Shown here: piece after piece, positions 46,372 through 55,829 of the stretch
How positions within the stretch are numbered: the first letter of the stretch is position 1
Layout of the letters: each line of letters opens with the position of its first letter
Notes under the pieces: model-generated
Seen by the model: the letters and a program-made list of their open reading frames with translations, nothing else
Databases searched by the model: none
What the model was told of the DNA's origin: nothing
Translations under genes and position numbers: made by a program
Assembly (NCBI GenBank): GCA_947396885.1
Contig: OX377202.1
Span: 75,364,643 to 75,428,642, forward strand
Direction: 5' to 3'
DNA from: Heligmosomoides polygyrus polygyrus
Taxonomy: Eukaryota > Nematoda > Chromadorea > Rhabditida > Heligmosomidae
DNA length: 64,000 nt

Positions 46372-47692
46372 TGCCTCCATTGATGCGAATGAATCACTTG
46401 AATGTGCACTGCAGCTTCGTCTAGGAAACGTAGGAATTTATTAGATTGCTATAATCTAACTTGAAATTGAGCTCCAAACCTTTTGTAAGTTAAGTTCTGA
46501 GCATGACAGGGGCATTCCAGGTGTCACCTTTGCCTTATCAGCCCGCCCTGAAGTGATACTTTTTTTGCCATTCTTGAACCACCCAGAGCCATTTAGCAAA
46601 AACGAAACAATTCTGTGATCCTTGTCCGATGCCTTACAAAACCATATAGGTCTCGTTCAGAATCTCCGGACCGAGTTCACTGACCTCCCTCGTAAGTGAT
46701 AATCGAAACCCAACAAACAGAATCAGCGTTTCTTAAGGAAAACTTCGCGATTAGATGTTTTCATGCTTGTGCGCCTTATAGGATTGCAAGGAAGATGAAT
46801 TTTGAGCAGCCTAACCTCTCCCCCTCTTCGTATTGGTAGTCCTAATAAGTCCCCCAAGAGTGTGTAGATCAGCGATTGAACGACTTGTTAGTAGATTCAG
46901 GTTTCCTGTCACGCGTCTGAAGAAGAGCCGAAAAGCTCCAACCTATTAGGTGCTTGATGGATGAGATTGCAATGTCCGAATCGTTGAGTAAATTTGGCGT
47001 GCAAAAACGATGATGGTCGGAATGTTAGGAAACTCAGTAAAGACTGATCAACGTTACGACCTCGTTCAGCACAGAAGCACGTAAAAGAAACTACATCCTT
47101 TCCATAAACATTCGCTCCATCCAGATTGGCAGAAAGGCAGAACTAAGAAACATTTTGCATGGGCGTGTACACGGAAGGAAAAGGCAATGGCTCACGGAAT
47201 TAGTCCCGAGATAGTTGCTCTTAATGATCACGCTGTCCATAAGTGTTCAGCTGGATACAAAGGAGAGCGGTTCGAAAAGGAAGGCCTACCCTTGTTTCGA
47301 AACCCCTTCATAGCGTCCTTTGCCTCTTATGGAGTTAACAACTCTGATCGGAAGTGTCTGAGCAGTTGTAAAATCCGCTTGCTGTAATTGATCTATCACC
47401 TAGAAATCTTATACCCAGTAGCCCGCCTATATCATCGTCCCTACTGCACCCCAACTGTATGGTTTTCTGCTCAGCAAGTAGTGAATGCAACTGCATCGCA
47501 TAGTGATCCTGATCCGCCAACCCTCGGGCGGCGAACATACCATGGAAATAAGGCGGCCTCTGCAGTTTATGATTAAAAAGCAACTTGATGTAAGAAGAAA
47601 GCTTAGAAAGGCTACAATAGAATCACTGGACCTCGCAGTGAAGGTGGGAAATTTGGAGCGCGAAGATCAATACTTGGTGCATAAAACCCTTA

Positions 47693-47814
47693 GGCATATG
47701 TTATACTTCGGCGACGCTGTTGTCGGCAGCAGTTTTGAGCGCACTGCGTAGCACCCGCTCAACACTGTCACAGACGTCGCCGACAACAGCGTCGCCGAAG
47801 TATAACATAGCTCC
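47693..47814. mobile_element. Palindromic MITE, copy B orthologue
   Basis: The same element at the same internal position as 20522-20642 in copy A, with diverged bases. The arms CTTCGGCGACGCTGTTGTCG and the inverse are kept. Confidence 0.7.
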
Positions 47815-48189
47815 TAATGTTTACGGATCTATACTAGAGGTCTCCTATAGAGAACAAGAGATCAAGCAAAGTTCAATGGTGCAGATGAGGACGAAAAACA
47901 AGATTAGTCGTAGGCAGTATCAAATAGAAAGCTGGTTTCTGACCTCCAATGGGAAAAGTTCGAATCCGAATGAAAGTGTAAGTGCTTCTGTGAATAAAGC
48001 TGAAGTTTCAGCTTCTGATTCAGCCGTGCTTCTTGTTTCCTGTGCGGTGCTGTGGAAGAGGGATTAGGAGACTCATCATATGTGGAGTGAAAGGGAGACG
48101 ACGTGTTTACAATTTCCGGACTTTCAATGCAAAATATTTACGCATCGGCTTCGCAAAACAATGCAGATCCTAACTTGCCTATTCGAATG

Positions 48190-48465
48190 GCATCCATTGA
48201 ACATTCGAATAATTGTGTGTTTTTTTGCGATTTTCGAATATTCGAACGGTTTCGAATACCCGCAATTTTCGAGCATTCGAATCTCGAATATATTCGAAAA
48301 ACGCAATTTTTTGAACATTCGAATTCGAATACATTCGAAAAACACGATTTTTTGAACATTTGAATTTGAATACATTCGAAAAACGCGATTTTTTCAATAA
48401 TCGAATTTGAATATTCAAATTCGAATGAAAATCATTCGAATACCTATTCGAATAGGTCATTCGAG
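48190..48465. repeat. 41-bp minisatellite, right array of copy B
   Basis: About three to four units of the same ATTCGAATTCGAATAC repeat as in copy A, fewer than A has. Open frames on both strands here (for example 48375-48124) are by-products. Confidence 0.85.
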
Positions 48466-48899
48466 CATAGCTATAGCTCCGACTTGACAGCTTGCTTTAA
48501 TCCCTCGTTATCCACAAGCTCAGAGTTCCCTTGACGTTCCTCGTCCTTTACGCTACCATATCCATCTCGAAAGCGTTGAAACCATTTCTGGTACTGGCCC
48601 AATGATGAAACTTCGTTATCAGATACCTCAGATAAGGTGTGGTGAGATTCTGCAGCTTCCTTGCTTGAAATTGCCTTCCTAGCCCTTCTCACTAGAGAGT
48701 AGTGGGGCCTTATTTAAAACGACCAAGTCTTCCTTGGGGCGCTTCCATTCCGAAGTTGCTAAATTTCTAAACATTGGTGGATTAACATGCACTACTAGGC
48801 GTGTATGGACTCTAGAACCTTGTCGAAAATAGACACTATAGATGGATATGAGCTGCGGTTGAGGAACGCTTTTAGTTTGCCGGTCATATTCTGCTTTCT

Positions 48900-50320
48900 G
48901 ACGTCGTCGAGGACGGTTGCCTCTCACCGTAAGGTTTTTATTAAGATTATTTCCATATTTCACACTGGCTTGCGTTGCAAAAGAAATGACCAAAAATCGC
49001 AAAATCGGACCTAAACAGAATTTGAAGCCTGCCACAACTTTTGATTCGCAGTCGAACACTGGTTCGCAAGGACTTTCATGTCTTCGTCAGATGCCGCTCT
49101 CAGACATCCTTCAGGCAATTATGGCGCGTAATCAGGACCCAATTAGAAATGAGATGCTTTTCTTAGCATGTGAAAAGGCATCTGTTGAACATTCTGAGGC
49201 TATCGGAGCTGAAACCCGCTCACGTAGCATAGTAGTGTCTGGGAACAAAAAGGCAGTTAACAATCTTTCACTTTTTGAGCGTCAAGTTGATCTCGATGTT
49301 AAGGTTTGCAATCTCATTTGCGCTTTAAAAGTTGAATGCAATTCAATAAAAGTTTTTCGAATGGAAAAGTCTGTCTCCGATCGTCCGAGATTACTTAAGA
49401 TTGTGCTATCTACTACCAGACATTGGCGACAACCACTCGCAAACGCACTACTTTTGCGTGGCGTGAAAGGAAAGGAGCAAAAGTACATTAAGCGTAGCAT
49501 GACAACAGAAGAGCGTAAAAGTGATTATGAGCTTACGCAAATGGTTAAGGAAAGGAATGCTGAAAAAGGGCGGCGTGAGTGGGTAGTTTATTGCAACAAA
49601 CTGAAACATATTTCGGAATTGCCTAACAAACAGTCGGGAAACACATAAGCTGGCACAGTAATTGACCTCCAATTTTATGTTGTCTCATCAATGTCGTAGA
49701 CTCTCTAATAAACTACATCATTTTCATTCCTTTCTCTCAAATATTAAGCCTGACGTAGTTTTTATTACAGAAACCTGGTTATTTTGCACAAAAATTTGGG
49801 CCACTTTCTTGTTTAAGAGCTGATGTTCTGTGTGTTGTTATGTTATCTGCTGCTACGTCAACATTCACAAGGTTTATACTTGTTTAATTCACAATTAATT
49901 CACTCAGCAGTGAAGACAACTCTACTCGATGGACTCCGTGCTTTTGGTCGTCTGCGAATGCTGTCTTACTTGGTGACTTCAATGTAAGAGTTAGCTGGCA
50001 AGATTGTCTACCGCTTTACTCTATTTCCTGCCGATATCTAGGCTTTTTATATAGCTGCGGGCTAAGGCAGCTCATGAGAGAAACAAGTGCGGGCTACTCT
50101 TCGACAGACCTCTTTTTCCATTTACAATGAACCAGGCAATGAACTTAAAACGATCTCAATTTATCTATTTTTAAACTGGAGTTTCCACATAACTCGCGAA
50201 TGGATTAAAAACACTTAAACCGAACATATCATATAATCTGACCTAATTTATAGTATTTGCATTGTTTATTGTTTGTGGCGCACAGTTTGTGTAATAAATA
50301 AATGAATAAATAAATATGCA
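48900..50320 (+). mobile_element. CR1-type LINE, internally deleted
   Basis: ORF1 (to 49648) is followed by endonuclease remnants: LHHFHSFLSNIKPDVVFITE then TWL near 49715-49780, and LLGDFNV near 49970. The sequence then jumps to the 3' end with the tail AATAAATAAATGAATAAATA near 50290-50317. The RT region is absent. Confidence 0.8.
48917..49648 (+). CDS. CR1-type LINE ORF1 protein
   Basis: The 243-codon frame has the nematode CR1 ORF1 layout: a basic lead MTKNRKIGPKQNL, then RSRSIVVSGNKKAVNNLSLF, DVKVCNLICALKVECNSIKV, FRMEKSVSDRPRLLKIVL, KRSMTTEERKSDYELTQM and EKGRREWVVY. It is thought to bind element RNA. The most likely real start is the ATG of MTKNRK near 48986; the preceding hydrophobic codons look like UTR. 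The frame is intact although the rest of the element is not. Confidence 0.8.
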   Translation: MPLTVRFLLRLFPYFTLACVAKEMTKNRKIGPKQNLKPATTFDSQSNTGSQGLSCLRQMPLSDILQAIMARNQDPIRNEMLFLACEKASVEHSEAIGAETRSRSIVVSGNKKAVNNLSLFERQVDLDVKVCNLICALKVECNSIKVFRMEKSVSDRPRLLKIVLSTTRHWRQPLANALLLRGVKGKEQKYIKRSMTTEERKSDYELTQMVKERNAEKGRREWVVYCNKLKHISELPNKQSGNT

Positions 50321-50814
50321 ATGCAGGAAAGAGCTGGAGCAAACTCATTCCTCAGCTGTGCGAAAATTCTCACTAAGCGGCATGTAGGCTTTAAAGTATG
50401 GTGACAGTTCTATAAGATCGCAAGTGAGACGTGGTTTCAGCTATGAGCAAAAGAGAATAGAAAGGAAAATCTGTTAACGTCGCTGGAGCACGTCGGGCGT
50501 GCTAGATATCCACCCAAACGGCTGTTTCGAGGAAAAGTTATCGTAGCTAAGCCATTCTAGAAATCTAAAAACAGGATGTCTAAGACTGCTTCGCAAGACC
50601 CGATGCCATACAAAGAATGGTTGCACATACATATTAATCATTCGTCTTTAACGATTTTTCCAAAAATGCGCTCTTTACATTGCAGATATTCATGCATAAT
50701 AAAATGTGACACATTTTATTAGACATGAAACTTCGTCTGGTACGTGACGTTTTTTCTAAACCCCACCTTGCTATCTGAGAGCAAAAGGTACATTCTGGTA
50801 GAGCGACGTTTTTA

Positions 50815-51803
50815 TTAGGTTGGAAAAATAGTTTTTTCATTTTTTCAAAGATTTATTACTTCACAACTATAAAGTCAAATCATTGGAGATAAACTCCAAT
50901 TTGTTCCACTACACTTCTGCAAAGACTGGATAATTTTCCAATTCCTTTCGCTTAAAAGACTGCAGTTCTGGAACCATTGCTGAATCTAATTTTTGAGGTC
51001 TTCATCTGCTTCAAAATATTTCTTTTTTATTTCTTGCTTGAGAGCAAGGTAGAAATGGTAGTGGGTCGGCGCGAGGTTAGGGCTATACGGTGGATGTGGC
51101 ATTACTTCCCAGCCCAGCTCCTTTATTGCTTCTCTTGTGAGTCTTGCAAGATGTGGTTTTACATCATCATGCAGGATTATCACCCTTGACTTCCCCGGCC
51201 TGTTTTCTTGGAGAGTTGCGACGACTTTGTGGAGTTGGCCACAGTATGTGGCAGCAGTAAGTGTCTCTCCACTTCTGAGAGTTTGCCAGTAAATTACTCC
51301 TCTGATATCCCCAAACACTCAAGAGAATCTTCCTTTCGTGAACATTGGGCTTGAGATCAGGCTTAGAGTTCTTTCCCTTTTGTACCGATTGCATTTTCTT
51401 CGAAAGTTGATACACGGAACCCAGGACTCTTCGCCTGTCACAATCCGCAGCAGAAACGATTTTCTTTCTTATCTGGACAGAAGAGAAGCAGCGATGGAGA
51501 GCCGTCGACCGTTCTGAGTGTCTTACAGAGCATGTGGATTCCAAGCTCCAATTTTCCATGCAAAGTCAAGACCCTTCAGATGGATTCCCACTCTCTTATG
51601 AGACACTTCGTGCTTCTCTGTAGTTGACGTGTCGTCTGCCAACTATCGGTACGAAGAAGATGGAGTAGTTCAGTGTCGTCCAATTCAGTCGGCCTTCCTG
51701 ACCTTGCTTTGTCCTTGGTTGAATAATCTCCCTTTAAAAACTTTCCGAACAACTCATAGCAGGCGCGATGAGTAGTAGATCCCAAGCCATATATATGGTT
51801 AAC
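50815..51803 (-). mobile_element. Mariner transposon, 5' truncated
   Basis: TA (50813-50814) and the end TTAGGTTGGAAAAATAG mark the 3' side. The transposase runs on the minus strand up to GLGSTTHRACYELFGKFLKG, where homology stops at about 51803 against a GC-rich block. It is closely related to the 12.65 kb copy. Confidence 0.85.
50986..51800 (-). pseudogene. Mariner transposase, frameshifted, third Asp lost
   Basis: The N-terminus KARSGRPTELDDTELLHLL is at 51800-51576. A middle with KPDLKPNVHERKILLSVW follows in other frames. The C-terminus is at 51318-50986 with RGVIYWQTLRSGETLTA, HDDVKPHLARL and PHPPYSPNLAPTHYHF. HDD keeps the second Asp, but the usual S-D-Y-H is T-H-Y-H, so the third catalytic Asp is His. 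At least two frameshifts are present. Confidence 0.88.
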
Positions 51804-51805
51804 CA

Positions 51806-51935
51806 GCGTCCGTCGCCGGCTTTGCCGGCGCCGTACGCTTGACGTGCGGGCCACGCCAGGCTTGCCGGCTTCGCCGGCTTCGGGTATAGCGGGCCACGCT
51901 AGGAACGCAGCCCAAACCTAGCGCCGAAGTCGAAC
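51806..51935. repeat. GC-rich block of short palindromes
   Basis: GCCGGCTTTGCCGGC and GCCGGCTTCGCCGGC hairpins and two GCGGGCCACGC words lie in otherwise AT-rich DNA. It abuts the mariner truncation point, so it is probably a separate insertion. Confidence 0.5.
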
Positions 51936-52499
51936 ACGTTGAAACGAACGCCTCCTACAGATCGATTGACGCCTTGTTGAGTATCAGTCAATCCCAGTGC
52001 AGCACTCACGAAAATGTCAGCAGCACTCCTGCTCCGTCTAAGGTTCTGTTCACAGCACATTGCAGCTCGTCAAGCCTAATCGAATGTCTGACATTTCTGT
52101 CCAGTCGTCGTGCTTTATCCCACGAGGCGTGATGAATTTCGGAAAGTGTAACTTAGGACAAAAAATACTATCCTCCCCTGCATACTGTGGTATGGAAACT
52201 GGTCAAAGCATTGCCGAAAATGGAGGACCCAGGAGCAAGACTTGATTGAAGGCGTAGTCGAATCAAGTGTAGGTCCTCCCAACATTCTTAGCGGACCTGA
52301 TCTGGTCCTCGCTGAAAATCGGAGGATCTGGGCAGGCAGAAGTAGCTTAGTAATCCAGCGCGCGAAGTAGGTATGTTCTTATGAACAAAGTGAACAATTT
52401 CCAAATCAAAAGCGTCTTCCAGACAATGATTGACCAATCAATAATATCGGTTAATATTGATTGTCTGGTGGAAGCTTTACCATGGTGACTGATTTCCTG

Positions 52500-53462
52500 A
52501 TCGGCCTGTGTTATAGTTCGGCGACGAGTCGCCGACTCTGCGACTCGTCACCGACGTCGCCGACGCCAATGTTTCACAGACGTCGACGGTACCGTCGGCG
52601 ACGTCGTCGACAGATTCTGTGGTGGGGTCGGCGACGTCGTCGGGGGAGCATTGGAGCGCAGTGTACTAATAGAAGTACGGGCCAGTATTGAGCATTTAAC
52701 GACTATGATTTAGCTATCTAACGAATTTACCGGCATTTTCGTTTAATTTCTTTATTGAAGTTTAGCAAAGGCCTTTTCCGTTCAATCGCATTGAAATTAA
52801 ATTTACGCAGAATTTTCTGAATTCGCATGAAAATTTAACTCTTAATTAGTGTAAGTTGCATTTCGAAAAGCGATGTTTGCTGTATCTTTTGAGAAAGCGA
52901 GGAAACACTACTTATTTGAATCAATTTCTCTACAGCCGTTTTGTATATTTCTGTTTCAAGGCCGTCTTTCATATTTTGGCTGCTCAGTATCAGTTAATTC
53001 GCAATTCTTCACTGTTCTCTTCACGTTTTCAGTTTTCTTCACAGTTTTGTTTTGCGTTATTTGCTCGGCAAGAACGCCAAAATGCCTAGAAAACGCGAAT
53101 AAAACGGGTGAGAACGACAGAGAAGCAAGAAAGGTGATAAAGGGAAAGGGAACGTAAGGTAACGTTAGGCTCGCACTCCCTCTTCAAACACTCAGCGTTC
53201 CAGCAAGCTGAACGGATTTTCGTACAGCATTAGGTAATGGTTGTGAGACTAACCATAAAAGACCGTTGAGATTAAAAATGACACTAGTGGTGTCCGCCGG
53301 ACGGGGGTTTTGTACTTCTTCATTTGGTAACTCAAGATACGGTGGAGATGATGGCAGTGCTGGGAATGAAGAACCAACCAATAATCAAAAGACTCCATCA
53401 GAGGAGCTCCCGGCGACGCCGCCTGCGACGTCGGCGACTCGTTGCCGAAGTATAACATAGGC
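52500..53462. repeat. GC-rich MITE-like fragments and unassigned sequence
   Basis: At 52513-52650 and 53410-53462 are CGGCGAC-rich stretches, the second ending GCCGAAGTATAACATAGGCC as in the TTA-flanked MITEs. They may be the two ends of one larger element split by 52650-53410. No gene is seen between them. Confidence 0.45.
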
Positions 53463-53479
53463 CATCGACCATCCGTCGG

Positions 53480-55130
53480 CCATCATAATCACGGAACACC
53501 CACCCAGATCGATCAAGTCTGGAGAGAACCGATACCATTGCTCAAGAATGGATAGCGACTATAGTAGGTTCGACTGCCCATCGAAACATCTTTTACCTGG
53601 TTGGCCTTCCGTCGGCTATCATAATCGCGGGACACCCACTGCGTTGAACTTTTTGAGTGCATGGCGCGATTCAGTCTTTTGACTGGCCTGTCAGCTTTGA
53701 AATGAAATCGGAAGTCTTCCAAATCGAGACGAGCTAGATTGTTTGATTGAGTTCTGAGCTAATGACGCAACGACCACTCCGATCGATGAAGTCTGAGTGG
53801 CAGTGGTTGACAGAACGTTCAGACGATCATTATCAATCAATATTATCGATCGTTTTAGTGGTGCTATCGTTTCTCTCTCAGACTTCATAGATCTGGACCA
53901 TAATCAAGCAACACCCACCCCGGCAGATTAAGTCAGAGAGAAATATTAATATATCCGTTGATATAGATTGTCTGAGTTCGAGGTCTGAGCTAATGACGCA
54001 ACATCCACAACGATCGGTTAAGTCAAAGAGAAACGTCAATATATCGGTTGATATATATTATTTTCACGTCGAGTTGGACAGTTCTGAAATCAAATTGGAC
54101 AGTTTTCACGTCAAATTGGACACTCTTTTAAGCTAGTCTAGGACTATTCAAATCAAAGAGAACTCTTCCAATTTGAAATATGCATCATTCACATTAGACT
54201 AGAGAGGACTCTCCAAAAGTGTTAGGATAATTTTTGTTCGAAGAAAACTTTAGTATAACTTTAATTGAAGTTTTAATTTAGTTCCCAATGAGAGAACACG
54301 TAGTATGAAAATTTTAGAAGTTTTATTTGTTGAGGAAAAACAATGAATTAAAGCTTGTTTTGAAGAGCAGAAAAGCGGCCGCTTTATATTGCTAAAACAG
54401 AGAATGCGCCATGCCCCGTCCGAAAATTAGCGATTTTCATTCGATTGATAGCAAAATTTCTGTTTTCATGCAGTTTCACACCTGCAAACGGTGCAACACA
54501 AATAATTGTAATAAACACACATATTATTATATTATATTATTATTATTTTTTGTCGATCAAATAAACGTTGCGTTGAACTTTTTGTGTGCATGGTGCGATC
54601 CAGTCTTTTGCTGTGACCTGTGAACTTTGGAATCAAATTGAATGTCTTCCAAATCGAGACGGGATAGGTTGTCCGACCGCGATCTAAGCTAATCACGCAA
54701 TACCCACCCGATCGATTAAGTCTGAGAGAGAACCAATAGCACAGGTGAAACGATCAATAATACCGATCGATATAAGTTCTGAAGGGAAGCCAATATTTAC
54801 CTGATAGGCCTTGCGTCTGCCATCGTAATCACACAACACCCACCCGGACCGATTACGTGCGAGTCCATGAAACTAACGTTACGTTGAACTTTTCGAGCGC
54901 ATGGCGCAATCCAGTCCTTCGATGCAATTTTTTCTCAAAAATTAAATAAATATTCTAACCATCTTGAAGGCCCTGCAGTTTAACCTGTAAGAAGCTCGTC
55001 TCGATTTGGAAGACGTTAAATTTGATTTCAGAGTTCATCGGGCAGCTTGGAAGAGTGTCCAATTAGATTTGAAAGCTGTCCAATTTGATTTAAAAGGTGT
55101 TCATTTCGACGTGAAAATCATGCAACACCC
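53480..55130. repeat. Degenerate tandem/dispersed repeat cluster
   Basis: A unit with CGCAACACCCACCC, CGATCGATTAAGTCTGAGAG and an ATCAATATATCGRTYGATAT-like palindrome recurs about seven times (near 53490, 53770, 53905, 54000, 54690, 54835, 55125). Embedded at 54080-54620 is an AT-rich foldback remnant with AAATTGGACACTTTT, related to 59661-60330. Confidence 0.6.
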
Positions 55131-55499
55131 ACCCCGAAAAGTGCACGATCGAAACGCCTTAGGCCATCATATGCTGTTGCTAATGTGTAGGGAGGTGGAT
55201 GAAGAAGAACACACTGGCAAGAACGCGCAAAGCAGAGGCAAGCGGTGCAGCGCATCGACGGCTTCCATCGCAGGTCATGAGGTGTGAGCCATGCCGCGTC
55301 GCAGACCTCTTCCGCTACGCTTCACGTGTTCTCTGAACCCGGCAGCGGCGGCTCGTCATAGTCGTGGTGACGTCTTGCGAAATCTCATCAAGTGGGCGTC
55401 CTTTGATGACCACCCGGCAGTGGAAGCGTCATGGTCGTAAATACCTCGTGGTAGTAAACACCACCGGCAGCAGTGGCTGCCTGCCACTGTTTACCTCTT

Positions 55500-55591
55500 T
55501 GCACCCGTTCACAGCGCTTGCACCCGTTGACAGCGTTTGCACCCGTTGACAGCGTTAGCACCCGTTGACAGCGTTAGCACCCGTTGACCGT
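55500..55591. repeat. 19-bp tandem repeat, about five units
   Basis: GCACCCGTTGACAGCGTTA is repeated head to tail with few changes. It is too short and spacer-free to be a CRISPR array. Confidence 0.85.
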
Positions 55592-55626
55592 CAGTGATTC
55601 ATGCCTCTCCGCTTTATATAATAGGA

Positions 55627-55819
55627 TTTCTAGGTCTGGCATTGAGTCCGTAAGATTGGATAGATAACGAAGTACAAGAAGAGTCTTGACCTATGTCCGC
55701 GTGCGAACCGTAGACAAGTGTGATAGGATTACGAAATCAGCAATCAACATTGGCCTGTGCGTTTAGAAGGAGAACGGTAAAAAAATTTCGAAGTGTGAAA
55801 AGACTTTTTTCCAACCTAA
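55627..55819 (-). mobile_element. Solo mariner 5' end
   Basis: The reverse complement starts TTAGGTTGGAAAAAAGTC next to TA (55820-55821). It then follows the 5' untranslated region of the 12.65 kb mariner as far as its GTGCCAGATCTACC equivalent. Transposase sequence is absent. Confidence 0.8.
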
Positions 55820-55829
55820 TACAATCAGA

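Larger units (their letters stand above)
44799..46692. mobile_element. Long-inverted-repeat element with a tRNA-like sequence in each arm
   Basis: Arms of about 430-450 bp (44799-45230 and 46260-46692) are reverse complements at roughly 90 percent identity. The outer ends are CGAGGAATGTCAGTGAACTC and CGAGGGAGGTCAGTGAACTC. The site is flanked by TAA on both sides (44796-44798, 46693-46695), and copy A shows the empty site. Each arm ends inward in a tRNA-like block. The centre shares sequence with the repeat at 10.5-11.5 kb. Confidence 0.85.
41500..48475. mobile_element. DNA transposon copy B with nested insertions (6976 bp)
   Basis: Ends TATAGTTGTGCTC (41500) and, inverted, TATAGCTATGCTC (48475) are flanked by an exact 8-bp duplication GCTCCGAC (41492-41499, 48476-48483). 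Removing the two inserts (42833-44374 and 44799-46692) leaves about 3.5 kb collinear with copy A. Its left 41-bp array is shortened compared with A. Confidence 0.85.
40692..48692 (-). mobile_element. Mariner split by a 7-kb transposon insertion
   Basis: A TA at 40690-40691 precedes the end TTGGGTTGTCGGAAAAG. Minus-strand transposase continues from the C-terminus (40781) to TRELAEKFGCHHCTITDHL near 41490. There the 41500-48475 element interrupts it. The transposase N-terminus resumes at 48476-48692 with KEAAESHHTL, YQKWFQRFRDGYGSVKDEER. The two halves abut at the duplicated 8-bp site, so this was one gene before the insertion. The far TIR was not found. Confidence 0.8.

Noticed and set aside
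55500..55591. CRISPR-like short repeats
   Set aside because: The 19-bp units are directly adjacent with no spacers, and the organism is eukaryotic.
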